From COMBO-56-21 sp041494275 (GTDB lineage Archaea; Thermoplasmatota; Thermoplasmata; UBA10834): 19,646 bases of DNA. Below are positions 1 to 6,813 of this stretch, in pieces. The stretch lies in NCBI GenBank assembly GCA_041494275.1, contig JBGQAM010000030.1, positions 1 to 19,646 of the forward strand. Reading direction: 5' to 3'. Each line of letters begins with the position of its first letter. Within the stretch, counting starts at the first letter, position 1. The position numbers and the translations under genes were made by a program. A model generated the notes under the pieces. It had not been told where the DNA came from. It was given only the letters and a program-made list of their open reading frames with translations, and searched no databases.

Positions 1-1
1 C

Positions 2-898
2 AGCGCTTACTTTGTGGCGACCGTGGTTCTGGACATCCTGGTGCCCGTCTTGGAATCGAGAAAGGGAAGGATTGCGAGACTCGACAAAGCGGGCCGAAGA
101 AGCATGTTACTCCTGGCCGTGACCTGGACGGGCATACCGGCAACAGAGCTTGTTCTGGACGTGATTCTGAACATCGGGAAGGGCTACGAAGATTACAACC
201 CCTACTCATGGATTATGGTTGCCTTGTTCATCGTAGCAGCCAGAACCGTAAAGGGCGCTGGATTCCTAGCCATCACGGTGGACGGAGAGGCTGAAACCTA
301 CAAGAGAGACGGATTCAGAAGCTTCGACATCCCACGAGGAGTATTCCTTATCTATGACGACAAACCTGATTCGGCGTTCAATCTGTTCTCTGATCTGGTC
401 AGCCTTCCCCTGAGGCCAGATGCTGAGATTCCTTCGAAGGAGGATTCTGCATCTGCCACGCTCGAATTCCTCATCCCTCGAGGCCTTGTGGTCACTCGCG
501 AGTTTCCGGACAACGTGCGGAAGGAACGGAATCTCCAGGTCACACCCATCATTTGGCTGACCGAGTCACCAGGGGAGAGAAGGGTTGCCCCGACAAGCCT
601 GGCCGTGCTTACGGACACGGTCATACGGTTCATGGAGAGCAATCCGAACAGCATAGTCCTCATGGAAGGGATTGAGTACATGATGACATTCAACGATTTC
701 AGGAAGGTCCTGAGATCTCTCGATTCCCTGAACGAGACCGCTTGGATAACGAAAGCCCGACTTCTAGTAGCTGTGCATCCCAAGGCTTTCGATGACAAGG
801 ATCTTGCGATGTTGGAGAGGGACCGGACCATAGTCAGAGGGACTTCAGGCATCGAGGAACTGAAGCGAGAGTCAATGGTTGCGGGCGCTACCATCTAG
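2..898 (+). CDS. Membrane-anchored DUF835 protein, 5'-truncated by window edge
   Basis: The reading frame is open from base 2 to a TAG at 896-898, so the true start probably lies upstream; the GTG at 14 falls inside what looks like a membrane helix. Roughly the first 95 residues hold three hydrophobic stretches (around VATVVLDILVPVL, RSMLLLAVTWTGIPATELVL and WIMVALFIVAARTV), which suggests the end of a multi-pass membrane domain. The C-terminal two thirds match the DUF835 pattern as I know it: a GLVVTREFP segment, PIIWLTES, SIVLMEGIEYM, and a closing ARLLVAVHP...DLAMLERD block. DUF835 proteins are often fused to membrane or sensor domains; their biochemical role is not established, and signalling is inference. 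The gene converges on pheA with about 120 bp between them. Confidence 0.75.
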   Translation, partial: SAYFVATVVLDILVPVLESRKGRIARLDKAGRRSMLLLAVTWTGIPATELVLDVILNIGKGYEDYNPYSWIMVALFIVAARTVKGAGFLAITVDGEAETYKRDGFRSFDIPRGVFLIYDDKPDSAFNLFSDLVSLPLRPDAEIPSKEDSASATLEFLIPRGLVVTREFPDNVRKERNLQVTPIIWLTESPGERRVAPTSLAVLTDTVIRFMESNPNSIVLMEGIEYMMTFNDFRKVLRSLDSLNETAWITKARLLVAVHPKAFDDKDLAMLERDRTIVRGTSGIEELKRESMVAGATI

Positions 899-945
899 GC
901 GGTTCGGAACTAGTCTGGGCACGACGGGACTCCAGCATGCAATTG

Positions 946-959
946 CCTCATCCGTGAGG
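946..959. terminator. Small hairpin between convergent genes
   Basis: CCTCA-TCCG-TGAGG is a perfect 5-bp stem with a 4-base loop, in the gap between the convergent DUF835 and pheA genes. It has no adjoining T-run, so a termination role is only a guess. Confidence 0.2.
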
Positions 960-1018
960 GTCCCACGCAACGCCAGCATAGTCTCGTAGCCCATCGTCTA
1001 GTCCGCAACATGTGGCGG

Positions 1019-1903
1019 TCACTTGGCCTCAGCTTTCTTGTAGGATCCAAGGATCTTGACGAAGGCGCCTGTCTTCAGGAGACCTCCAATTGCAGCGTGG
1101 CAATTGGGATCATCCATGCTTCCCTCGAAATCCGCATAGAACACGTAGACCCAGGGCTTGTTCTTCCTTGGCCTGGATTCGACTTTCGAAAGGTTGACAT
1201 TACGCGAGGCGAATTCGCCAAGGCATTTGTGAAGCGCCCCAGGCGCGTTCTTTGTTGCGAAAACGATGGAGGTCTTGTTTGCACCATCAACAGGTCCGGG
1301 GTTCTTCTCGAGCACGAAGAAGCGTGTGACGTTGACATCCTCGCTCTGGATGTCCTCCTTTAGAATCTTCAGCCCGTAGACGCTTGCTGCACGCTTGCTC
1401 GCGATGGCTGCGATGTCAGTTCGCTTGGATTCGGAAACGATCCTCGCACTGCCTGCGGTATCGTAGGACGAGGTGACTCTCCATTCAGGGTGATTCGCGA
1501 GGAATTTCCTGCATTGGCCAAGGGCCTGCGGATGGCTGAGAACCTCTTTGATGGTCTCAATCGACGCGCCACCGTAAACCATTAGATAATGCTTGATAGG
1601 CACGATCGTCTCACCTGAAACCGTCAAATCATGATCGAGCAAGAGATCATTCACCTGAGTCACGCTGCCTTCGATTGAGTTCTCCACGGGAACCATAGCG
1701 TGGGTGACCCTGTCGTGCTCGACTGCCTCGAAGACAGATTGAAAATCAGGCATGGGCTTCGCCTTCACCTTGCTCCCGAAGAACTTGAAGCAGGCGTCTT
1801 CCGAATACGCCCCTCGCTCTCCCTGGAAAGCCACCAAAGTATCCTTGCTCAAGAGTATCACGCGCTGTACCTTGAACGAGGTATTTCTAGTCTTCCAAAA
1901 CAT
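1019..1903 (-). CDS. pheA: Prephenate dehydratase with C-terminal ACT domain
   Basis: Converts prephenate to phenylpyruvate in phenylalanine synthesis (cytoplasmic). The catalytic domain runs from AFQGERGAYSE (about residue 25) to the family's TRF motif with catalytic Thr (residues 193-195, in NVTRFFVLE). A C-terminal ACT domain follows with the phenylalanine-binding signatures GALH (222-225) and ESRP (242-245), so feedback inhibition by Phe is expected. No chorismate mutase domain is fused. The start is uncertain. ATG 1903 gives about 20 residues more than usual and has no clear Shine-Dalgarno site. TTG 1837 or GTG 1834 would begin the protein just before AFQG and lies behind an AAGGA sequence. 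Divergent from the leu operon, with a TATA palindrome between them. Confidence 0.93.
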   Translation of the reverse strand: MFWKTRNTSFKVQRVILLSKDTLVAFQGERGAYSEDACFKFFGSKVKAKPMPDFQSVFEAVEHDRVTHAMVPVENSIEGSVTQVNDLLLDHDLTVSGETIVPIKHYLMVYGGASIETIKEVLSHPQALGQCRKFLANHPEWRVTSSYDTAGSARIVSESKRTDIAAIASKRAASVYGLKILKEDIQSEDVNVTRFFVLEKNPGPVDGANKTSIVFATKNAPGALHKCLGEFASRNVNLSKVESRPRKNKPWVYVFYADFEGSMDDPNCHAAIGGLLKTGAFVKILGSYKKAEAK

Positions 1904-1975
1904 GTGAATGGAGATGGATTGTACAGAACTGTCCAGCCAGCACCCTGATTCCAGCCGCTACCCAGAGCCGCAAAC

Positions 1976-1983
1976 ATTTATAT
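1976..1983. promoter_or_regulatory. TATA palindrome for divergent pheA and leu operon
   Basis: ATTTATAT reads as a good archaeal TATA box on the plus strand (TTTATAT, 1977-1983) and as ATATAAAT on the minus strand. Transcription would start about 25 nt away on either side, near 2005 for leu and 1953 for pheA. No other TATA candidate was obvious in the 1904-2145 gap, so both units may share this one. Confidence 0.55.
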
Positions 1984-2052
1984 CGGTCCAGGCCATGAGG
2001 ACACATGTCACGCCTTGACAGGGTGTGGCTCAACTGTACACGGAGGTTAGGA

Positions 2053-2112
2053 ATGCTGCACAAGAGCAACGGTTTGCTTATTCTGCCCTTGGGGCTGCTT
2101 ATCCTAGCCTAA
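2053..2112 (+). CDS. Leucine-rich leader peptide upstream of leuA
   Basis: A 19-codon ORF reads MLHKSNGLLILPLGLLILA, then TAA at 2110-2112. It starts with ATG behind GGAGG (2042-2046; 6-nt spacing) and lies wholly within the predicted leu mRNA leader, ending 33 nt before the leuA ATG. Eight of 19 codons are Leu (CTG, TTG, CTT, CTG, TTG, CTG, CTT, CTA) and two are Ile, concentrated from codon 8 on. The layout resembles bacterial leuL-type leader peptides, where ribosome pausing at Leu codons reports leucyl-tRNA charging. I know of no established case of this in archaea, so the regulatory role is inference. The alternatives are a tiny hydrophobic protein or chance. Confidence 0.6.
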   Translation: MLHKSNGLLILPLGLLILA

Positions 2113-2116
2113 GGGC
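2085..2116 (+). promoter_or_regulatory. Leader hairpin before leuA (attenuator candidate)
   Basis: GCCCTTGGGGCT (2085-2096) pairs with AGCCTAAGGGC (2106-2116): 11 pairs including one G-U, one bulged G, and a 9-base loop. The 5' arm contains Leu codons of the leader ORF and the 3' arm contains its stop codon. A T5 run (2128-2132) and a T4 run (2141-2144) follow, on either side of the leuA Shine-Dalgarno GGAGAG (2133-2138). A smaller hairpin, GCCC (2085-2088) with GGGC (2092-2095), would exclude the large one. Confidence 0.5.
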
Positions 2117-2145
2117 TGCAGTGAAGGTTTTTGGAGAGTGTTTTG

Positions 2146-3786
2146 ATGCCAACACAAACTCCGAGTGAGACTGCTCGAGAAACAATGGAACCCGCATTCA
2201 AGATACCCGATACGGGGGTGTTCGTGAGTGAATACAACAAGAAGATATTCTCCGCGACGAGGATGCCGGAGACGGTCAAGATCCTGGACACCACCTTAAG
2301 GGACGGAGAGCAGACGCCGAACGTGGCGCTTTCGAGTGAGGACAAGGTCAAGATCGCACAAGCGCTGGATGAGCTGGGCGTCGATATCATAGAGGCCGGG
2401 TTCCCCATCAATTCCGAAGGCGAAGCAGATGCCGTCAAGAGAATAGCTGGCTCGGGACTGAAGAGCGAGATATGCGCATTGTGCAGAGCCAGCCCGGCAG
2501 ACATCGATGCAGCGCTGGCATGTGATGTTGATTCTGTCCATATCTTCCTCGCGACCTCCAAAGTACATCTGGAGAAGAAGCTGAAGATCACGCAGGATGA
2601 GGCACGAGACAAGGCCGTAGCAGCAGTTCAGTATGGCAAGGACCACGGACTGACGGTCGAGTTCAGCTGCGAGGATGGGACGAGAACCGAGCTCGATTTC
2701 CTCAATGTCGTCCACAAGGCCATACAAGAGGTTGGCGTCGACAGGATAGACATCCCCGACACCGTGGGTGTGATGACTCCCACTGCCATGACACAGTTCG
2801 TTGCGGAGATCAAGAGGAATGTGAAGGTGCCTTTGGCCGTCCACTGCCACGACGATTTCGGAATGTCGGTGGCAAACTCGTTGGCCGGCGTGCTTGGCGG
2901 AGCTGAGGAAGTGCACTGCACCATCAACGGCCTCGGAGAGCGCGCAGGAAACGCTGCGCTCGAGGAAGTCGTGATGGGCCTCCAGGCATTCTACAACATC
3001 AAAACCAACATCAACACAAGGAAGATGGCTTTCGTTTCCAGGCTCGTCTCCCAGCTGACGGGAATCGCAGTCCAACCGAACAAGGCAATAGTCGGAGAGA
3101 ACGCGTTCTCTCACGAATCCGGCATCCACGTCCACGGTGTGCTGAGCGACGGATCGACCTACGAGCCCATGCGGCCGGAGATCGTAGGTAAGGAGAGAAC
3201 CTTCGTCGTGGGAAAGCACTCGGGCGTCCACGCAGTCCAGAACAAGCTCAGGGAGTATGGTCTGGAGCTCAGCCACGACCAAATGAAGGAGGTCGTCGCG
3301 AGGGTCAAGAAGTGGGCCGAATCCGGGAAGAAGCTGGACGATGCGGAGTTGCTTGCGGTTGCATACGATGTCATCGGCCAGGAGGCCGCGCCTGCCATCA
3401 GACTTGAGGAGTTCACAGTCTTTACCGGTTTGAATTTCACACCGACAGCTACTGTCGTTCTGAACATAGACGGAGAGAACAGAAGAGCCTCCGAGACAGG
3501 TGTGGGTCCGATAGATGCAAGCGTGAGCGCGATAAAGGCAGCGGTTTCGAAGAACATCGTGCTGAAGGAGTACCGGCTGGAGGCCATCACTGGAGGTTCG
3601 AACGCGCTGTGCGAGGTGACCGTAAAGCTTGGGGACTGCGAGGACGCGCAGCTCCTGTCGCTTGGCAAGAGCGTCGGTTCTGACATAGTCACGACAAGCG
3701 TGGACGCAATGGTTGAAGGCCTGAACAGACTTTGGGTTCGAAAACTGAGCGTCTGCAACGGGAAGGAGAAGAAGAGGGCATACTGA
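2146..3786 (+). CDS. leuA: 2-isopropylmalate synthase
   Basis: First committed step of leucine synthesis: condenses 2-oxoisovalerate with acetyl-CoA. The protein has 546 residues from ATG 2146, chosen because GGAGAG sits 7 nt upstream; a TTG at 2131 is also in frame. The TIM-barrel catalytic domain opens with ILDTTLRDGEQTP (about 47-58), and the metal-site motif HCHDDFG and the HESGIHVHG motif are present. A C-terminal region from about residue 405 to 540 looks like the LeuA allosteric domain, so leucine feedback is likely. About 45 residues precede the barrel, more than usual. The closest alternative is citramalate synthase, which shares this architecture; the leuCDB genes downstream and the Leu-rich leader favour LeuA. 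Confidence 0.92.
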   Translation: MPTQTPSETARETMEPAFKIPDTGVFVSEYNKKIFSATRMPETVKILDTTLRDGEQTPNVALSSEDKVKIAQALDELGVDIIEAGFPINSEGEADAVKRIAGSGLKSEICALCRASPADIDAALACDVDSVHIFLATSKVHLEKKLKITQDEARDKAVAAVQYGKDHGLTVEFSCEDGTRTELDFLNVVHKAIQEVGVDRIDIPDTVGVMTPTAMTQFVAEIKRNVKVPLAVHCHDDFGMSVANSLAGVLGGAEEVHCTINGLGERAGNAALEEVVMGLQAFYNIKTNINTRKMAFVSRLVSQLTGIAVQPNKAIVGENAFSHESGIHVHGVLSDGSTYEPMRPEIVGKERTFVVGKHSGVHAVQNKLREYGLELSHDQMKEVVARVKKWAESGKKLDDAELLAVAYDVIGQEAAPAIRLEEFTVFTGLNFTPTATVVLNIDGENRRASETGVGPIDASVSAIKAAVSKNIVLKEYRLEAITGGSNALCEVTVKLGDCEDAQLLSLGKSVGSDIVTTSVDAMVEGLNRLWVRKLSVCNGKEKKRAY

Positions 3787-3816
3787 CCCGCGTAGCTATC
3801 CGCAGAGGTGAATCGA

Positions 3817-5070
3817 GTGAGCAAGACAATCGCCGAGAAGATACTGTCCACGAAATCCGGCAAGGACGTCCATGCCGGAGAGATCGTGGAGGCGCAAGTG
3901 GACTACGTCATGGTCAACGACATCACTGGACCAGCCGCCTTCGACGAGTTCGAGGGTCTTTGCGCGCCCATCATCGGGAAGAAGATCGTCCTGATTCCAG
4001 ATCACTATGTCCCGAACAAGGATGTGGCCTCTGCGAAGCAGGCCAAGAAGATGAGGGATTTTGCGCGGAAGCACCAAATCAAGAACTACTTCGAGGTTGG
4101 CTCAGGAGGCGTATGCCACCAGCTCATGATAGAGCAAGGATTCGTCGCCCCTGGGAGACTCATCGTGGGAGCCGATTCGCACACATGTTCCTACGGCGCT
4201 CTGGGAGCTTTCGCGACCGGAATTGGGAGCACTGAGGCGGCCACCGTCTTCGCAAGAGGAGTCCTTTGGTTCAAAGTGCCAGAATCCATGAGATTCACCA
4301 TCGACGGGAAGCTTGGCAAACACGTGTCTGGAAAGGATGTCATACTGACGATCATCGGAGACATCGGAGTTGAGGGAGCTCTGTACTCGTCCATGGAGGT
4401 TCAGGGCAGCTCGATATCCTCCCTTCCAGTCTCTGATAGGATCACCATCTCGAACATGGGCATCGAGGCCGGGGCAAAAGCTTGCATAATACCGCCAGAT
4501 CCAAAGGTGGACGCATACCTTGGCAGGAGGGTGAAGGGGGCCTACAAGCACGTTTTGGCCGACCTGGACGCGATGTATTCCGACACCAGGGAGTATGACG
4601 GCAGAGACATAGTCCCCTTAGTCGCAAAGCCATTCTTGCCTAGCAATGTAGCTCCGGCAAGCGAGGTCAATGTCGCGATCGACCAAGCCTACCTTGGCTC
4701 GTGCACAAACGGACGTATCGAAGACCTGAGAGTTGCAGCGAGGATTGTGAAGGGCAGAAAGGTGAAGCGTGGAGTGCGGATGATAGTCGTCCCCGCCACA
4801 AAAGAGGTGTTCGATCTTGCGATGAAAGAAGGGCTTCTCAAGATCTTCTCGGATGCAGGAGCATTTGTCTCCGGGCCCACCTGCGGCGCGTGTCTGGGAG
4901 GCTACATGGGAGTCCTGGCTCCTGGAGAGAAATGCGTGAGCAGCACCAACAGGAACTTCGTCGGAAGAATGGGTGCGAAGGACTCTGAAGTCTACCTTGC
5001 GAGTCCAGCAGTCGTAGCAGCCAGCGCGATCAAGGGGAGGATTGTCGATCCGTCGGAGGTGGTGAAATGA
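3817..5070 (+). CDS. leuC: 3-isopropylmalate dehydratase, large subunit
   Basis: Aconitase-family subunit that, with LeuD, isomerises 2- to 3-isopropylmalate using a [4Fe-4S] cluster. The cluster ligands are visible: the Cys in LGSCTNGRI and the pair in TCGACLGG. GTG 3817 is preferred because GAGGTGA lies at 3804-3810 and the product then begins MSKTIAEKIL, typical of the family; GTG 3808 is in frame. The protein has 417 residues. It begins 30 bp after leuA and its stop overlaps the leuD start as ATGA, implying coupled translation. Homoaconitase is the related alternative, disfavoured by the leu context. Confidence 0.93.
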   Translation: MSKTIAEKILSTKSGKDVHAGEIVEAQVDYVMVNDITGPAAFDEFEGLCAPIIGKKIVLIPDHYVPNKDVASAKQAKKMRDFARKHQIKNYFEVGSGGVCHQLMIEQGFVAPGRLIVGADSHTCSYGALGAFATGIGSTEAATVFARGVLWFKVPESMRFTIDGKLGKHVSGKDVILTIIGDIGVEGALYSSMEVQGSSISSLPVSDRITISNMGIEAGAKACIIPPDPKVDAYLGRRVKGAYKHVLADLDAMYSDTREYDGRDIVPLVAKPFLPSNVAPASEVNVAIDQAYLGSCTNGRIEDLRVAARIVKGRKVKRGVRMIVVPATKEVFDLAMKEGLLKIFSDAGAFVSGPTCGACLGGYMGVLAPGEKCVSSTNRNFVGRMGAKDSEVYLASPAVVAASAIKGRIVDPSEVVK

Positions 5071-5564
5071 AGACCATCTTGACAGGAAAGGCGTGGGTCT
5101 TCGGAGACAACGTCGACACCGACCAAATCATCCCCGCCGAGTACTTAGTGACCATGGACAACTCCGAGTTGGCAAAGCATGCTTTCGAAACAGCAAAGCC
5201 AGAATTCGCCAAGAACGTTCGCCCAGGCGACATTGTTGTTGCAGGGCGCAACTTCGGATGCGGTTCCAGCAGAGAGCATGCTCCGAGGGCGCTTATGGGT
5301 GCAGGCGTGTCTTGCGTGGTCGCTGAATCCTTCGCCCGGATATTCTTCAGAAACGCCATCAACATCGGCCTCCCCGTGATAGAGGCGAAGCTCCCTGCGT
5401 CAGAGGCAGACGACATCACTGTCAACCTGAAGGATGGACGGGTTGAGAACCTGAAGACTGGAAAGAAAGCGGAGTTCGCCGCGTACGCCCCATTCATCAT
5501 GAGACTTATCGAGAAGGGTGGGCTCGTGCCTTACACCAAAGAGGTGCTCGGATGCAAAAGATAG
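5067..5564 (+). CDS. leuD: 3-isopropylmalate dehydratase, small subunit
   Basis: Swivel-domain partner of LeuC, 165 residues, the usual size for the archaeal stand-alone small subunit. Family motifs are present: VDTDQIIPAEYL near the N-terminus and GCGSSREHAPRAL, which contacts substrate. The start overlaps the leuC stop by 4 nt (ATGA), and the last 13 nt overlap the start of leuB, so the genes are tightly coupled. Confidence 0.93.
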   Translation: MKTILTGKAWVFGDNVDTDQIIPAEYLVTMDNSELAKHAFETAKPEFAKNVRPGDIVVAGRNFGCGSSREHAPRALMGAGVSCVVAESFARIFFRNAINIGLPVIEAKLPASEADDITVNLKDGRVENLKTGKKAEFAAYAPFIMRLIEKGGLVPYTKEVLGCKR

Positions 5565-6673
5565 GGGTCATACCAGGAGATGGAATCGGCCCTGAGGTCA
5601 TCAAGGAAGCGAGGAAGGTTCTCGATGCGGTTGCTGAGAAACGCAACCTGTCGTTCGAATACGAGGAATTCCCAGTAGGGGCCAATCACTATCTCGACAC
5701 GGGTGAAGTGCTTTCTGACGAGACAATCCAGAGGCTATCTAGAAAGGACTCAATCCTTCTTGGTGCCATGGGTGATCCGCGGGTGAAACCTGGCATCCTT
5801 GAGAAAGGAGCCTTGCTGAGGCTGCGGTTCCATTTCGACCAGTACATCAATCTCAGGCCCGTGAGATTGTACGAGGGGGTGCCAAGTCCATTGGCCGGAG
5901 AGGGAAGGAGGATCGATATGAAGTTCGTCCGAGAGAACACAGAGGACTTCTATGTGGGTCTGGGCAACCGAGTGAAGAAAGGCCTTTCGATGTCCTCCCT
6001 TTCGCTGATCAGAAAGACGTATGAAGCTAGGTTCGACGTCGGCGTGGACCTAACGGACGAAGACGAGCTTGCGTTTCAGATCGGCGTCATCACGAAGCAC
6101 GGCGCGAAACGCGTCATGGATTATGCTTTCCAGCTCGCAAAGAAGGATGGGATAGACTTGGTCACAGTCGTCGACAAGGCCAACGTTCTGACCGAGATGT
6201 ACGGCATCTGGAGAGAAGCGGCAGAGGAGGCGGCAGCGAAGTACGGCGTCGCAAAGGAGTTCCAATATGTGGACGCGGTGGCGCTCCACATGGTGAGGAA
6301 CCCAGAGAGATTCAAACTGCTCATCACCCCCAACCTGTTCGGTGACATACTCACCGATCTGGGAGCAGCACTGCAGGGAGGACTCGGTCTGGCTCCATCG
6401 GGAAACATCAATCCCGCTGGCATAAGCATGTTCGAGCCCGTTCACGGCTCAGCACCGGACATCGCTGGCAGAGGCATGGCCAACCCAGTCGGCGCAGTAC
6501 TCTCAGCTTCACTTATGCTGGAGACTCTTGGGCATGCGGAAGCCGCAGCTGAAGTAGAGAAGGCGGTGAAGGATACCCTCAGATCCGGCAAGTTCAGAAC
6601 CCCTGACATGGGCGGAGAGACCTCGACCCACGCGATGGGGGACGCAATCGTAGAGAAGCTGAAACACAAGTGA
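5552..6673 (+). CDS. leuB: 3-isopropylmalate dehydrogenase
   Basis: Oxidises and decarboxylates 3-isopropylmalate with NAD+, the third step of the leucine branch. The 373-residue protein carries the isocitrate/isopropylmalate dehydrogenase hallmarks: IPGDGIGPEV at the N-terminus, LLRLRFHFDQYINLRP for substrate binding, DKANVL, NLFGDILTDLGA (metal Asp residues) and FEPVHGSAPDIAG (dinucleotide site). The central VRENTEDFYVG differs from the VRELTGG form of many bacterial LeuB and recalls other members of the superfamily, but the leuACDB operon makes LeuB the best reading. It overlaps leuD by 13 nt and is the last gene of the operon. Confidence 0.88.
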   Translation: MQKIGVIPGDGIGPEVIKEARKVLDAVAEKRNLSFEYEEFPVGANHYLDTGEVLSDETIQRLSRKDSILLGAMGDPRVKPGILEKGALLRLRFHFDQYINLRPVRLYEGVPSPLAGEGRRIDMKFVRENTEDFYVGLGNRVKKGLSMSSLSLIRKTYEARFDVGVDLTDEDELAFQIGVITKHGAKRVMDYAFQLAKKDGIDLVTVVDKANVLTEMYGIWREAAEEAAAKYGVAKEFQYVDAVALHMVRNPERFKLLITPNLFGDILTDLGAALQGGLGLAPSGNINPAGISMFEPVHGSAPDIAGRGMANPVGAVLSASLMLETLGHAEAAAEVEKAVKDTLRSGKFRTPDMGGETSTHAMGDAIVEKLKHK

Positions 6674-6696
6674 GCTTTCTCAAAGCCGCATCGACG

Positions 6697-6751
6697 GTCA
6701 CATTTCCCCGTGACGGAGAGATCCTATGAGCGTACCTTTCACATGCTTTTT
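6697..6751 (+). terminator. Possible leu operon terminator
   Basis: A short hairpin, GTCAC (6697-6701) with GTGAC (6710-6714), follows leuB, and a T5 run at 6747-6751 lies 33 nt further on. Archaeal termination depends mainly on T-tracts, so the T5 run may matter more than the hairpin. The support is weak. Confidence 0.25.
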
Positions 6752-6760
6752 AGGGATAGT

Positions 6761-6768
6761 TATAAGTA
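6761..6768 (+). promoter_or_regulatory. TATA-box candidate for the 491-aa gene
   Basis: TATAAGTA lies about 50 nt upstream of the ATG at 6814, predicting a transcript start near 6790 and a leader of about 25 nt that includes the Shine-Dalgarno GGTGG (6804-6808). Confidence 0.45.
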
Positions 6769-6813
6769 CGCACAATCCGATTTGAAGCAAAACGGAACAG
6801 CTAGGTGGATGGG

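Noticed and set aside
985..1015. CATCGTCTAGTCCG looks like the 5' part of a tRNA
   Set aside because: The downstream sequence is the 3' end of pheA and no cloverleaf can be formed.
2296..3282. 328-codon open frame antisense to leuA
   Set aside because: Long antisense frames are expected from codon bias in this moderately GC-rich DNA. leuA carries clear family motifs and the antisense product none.
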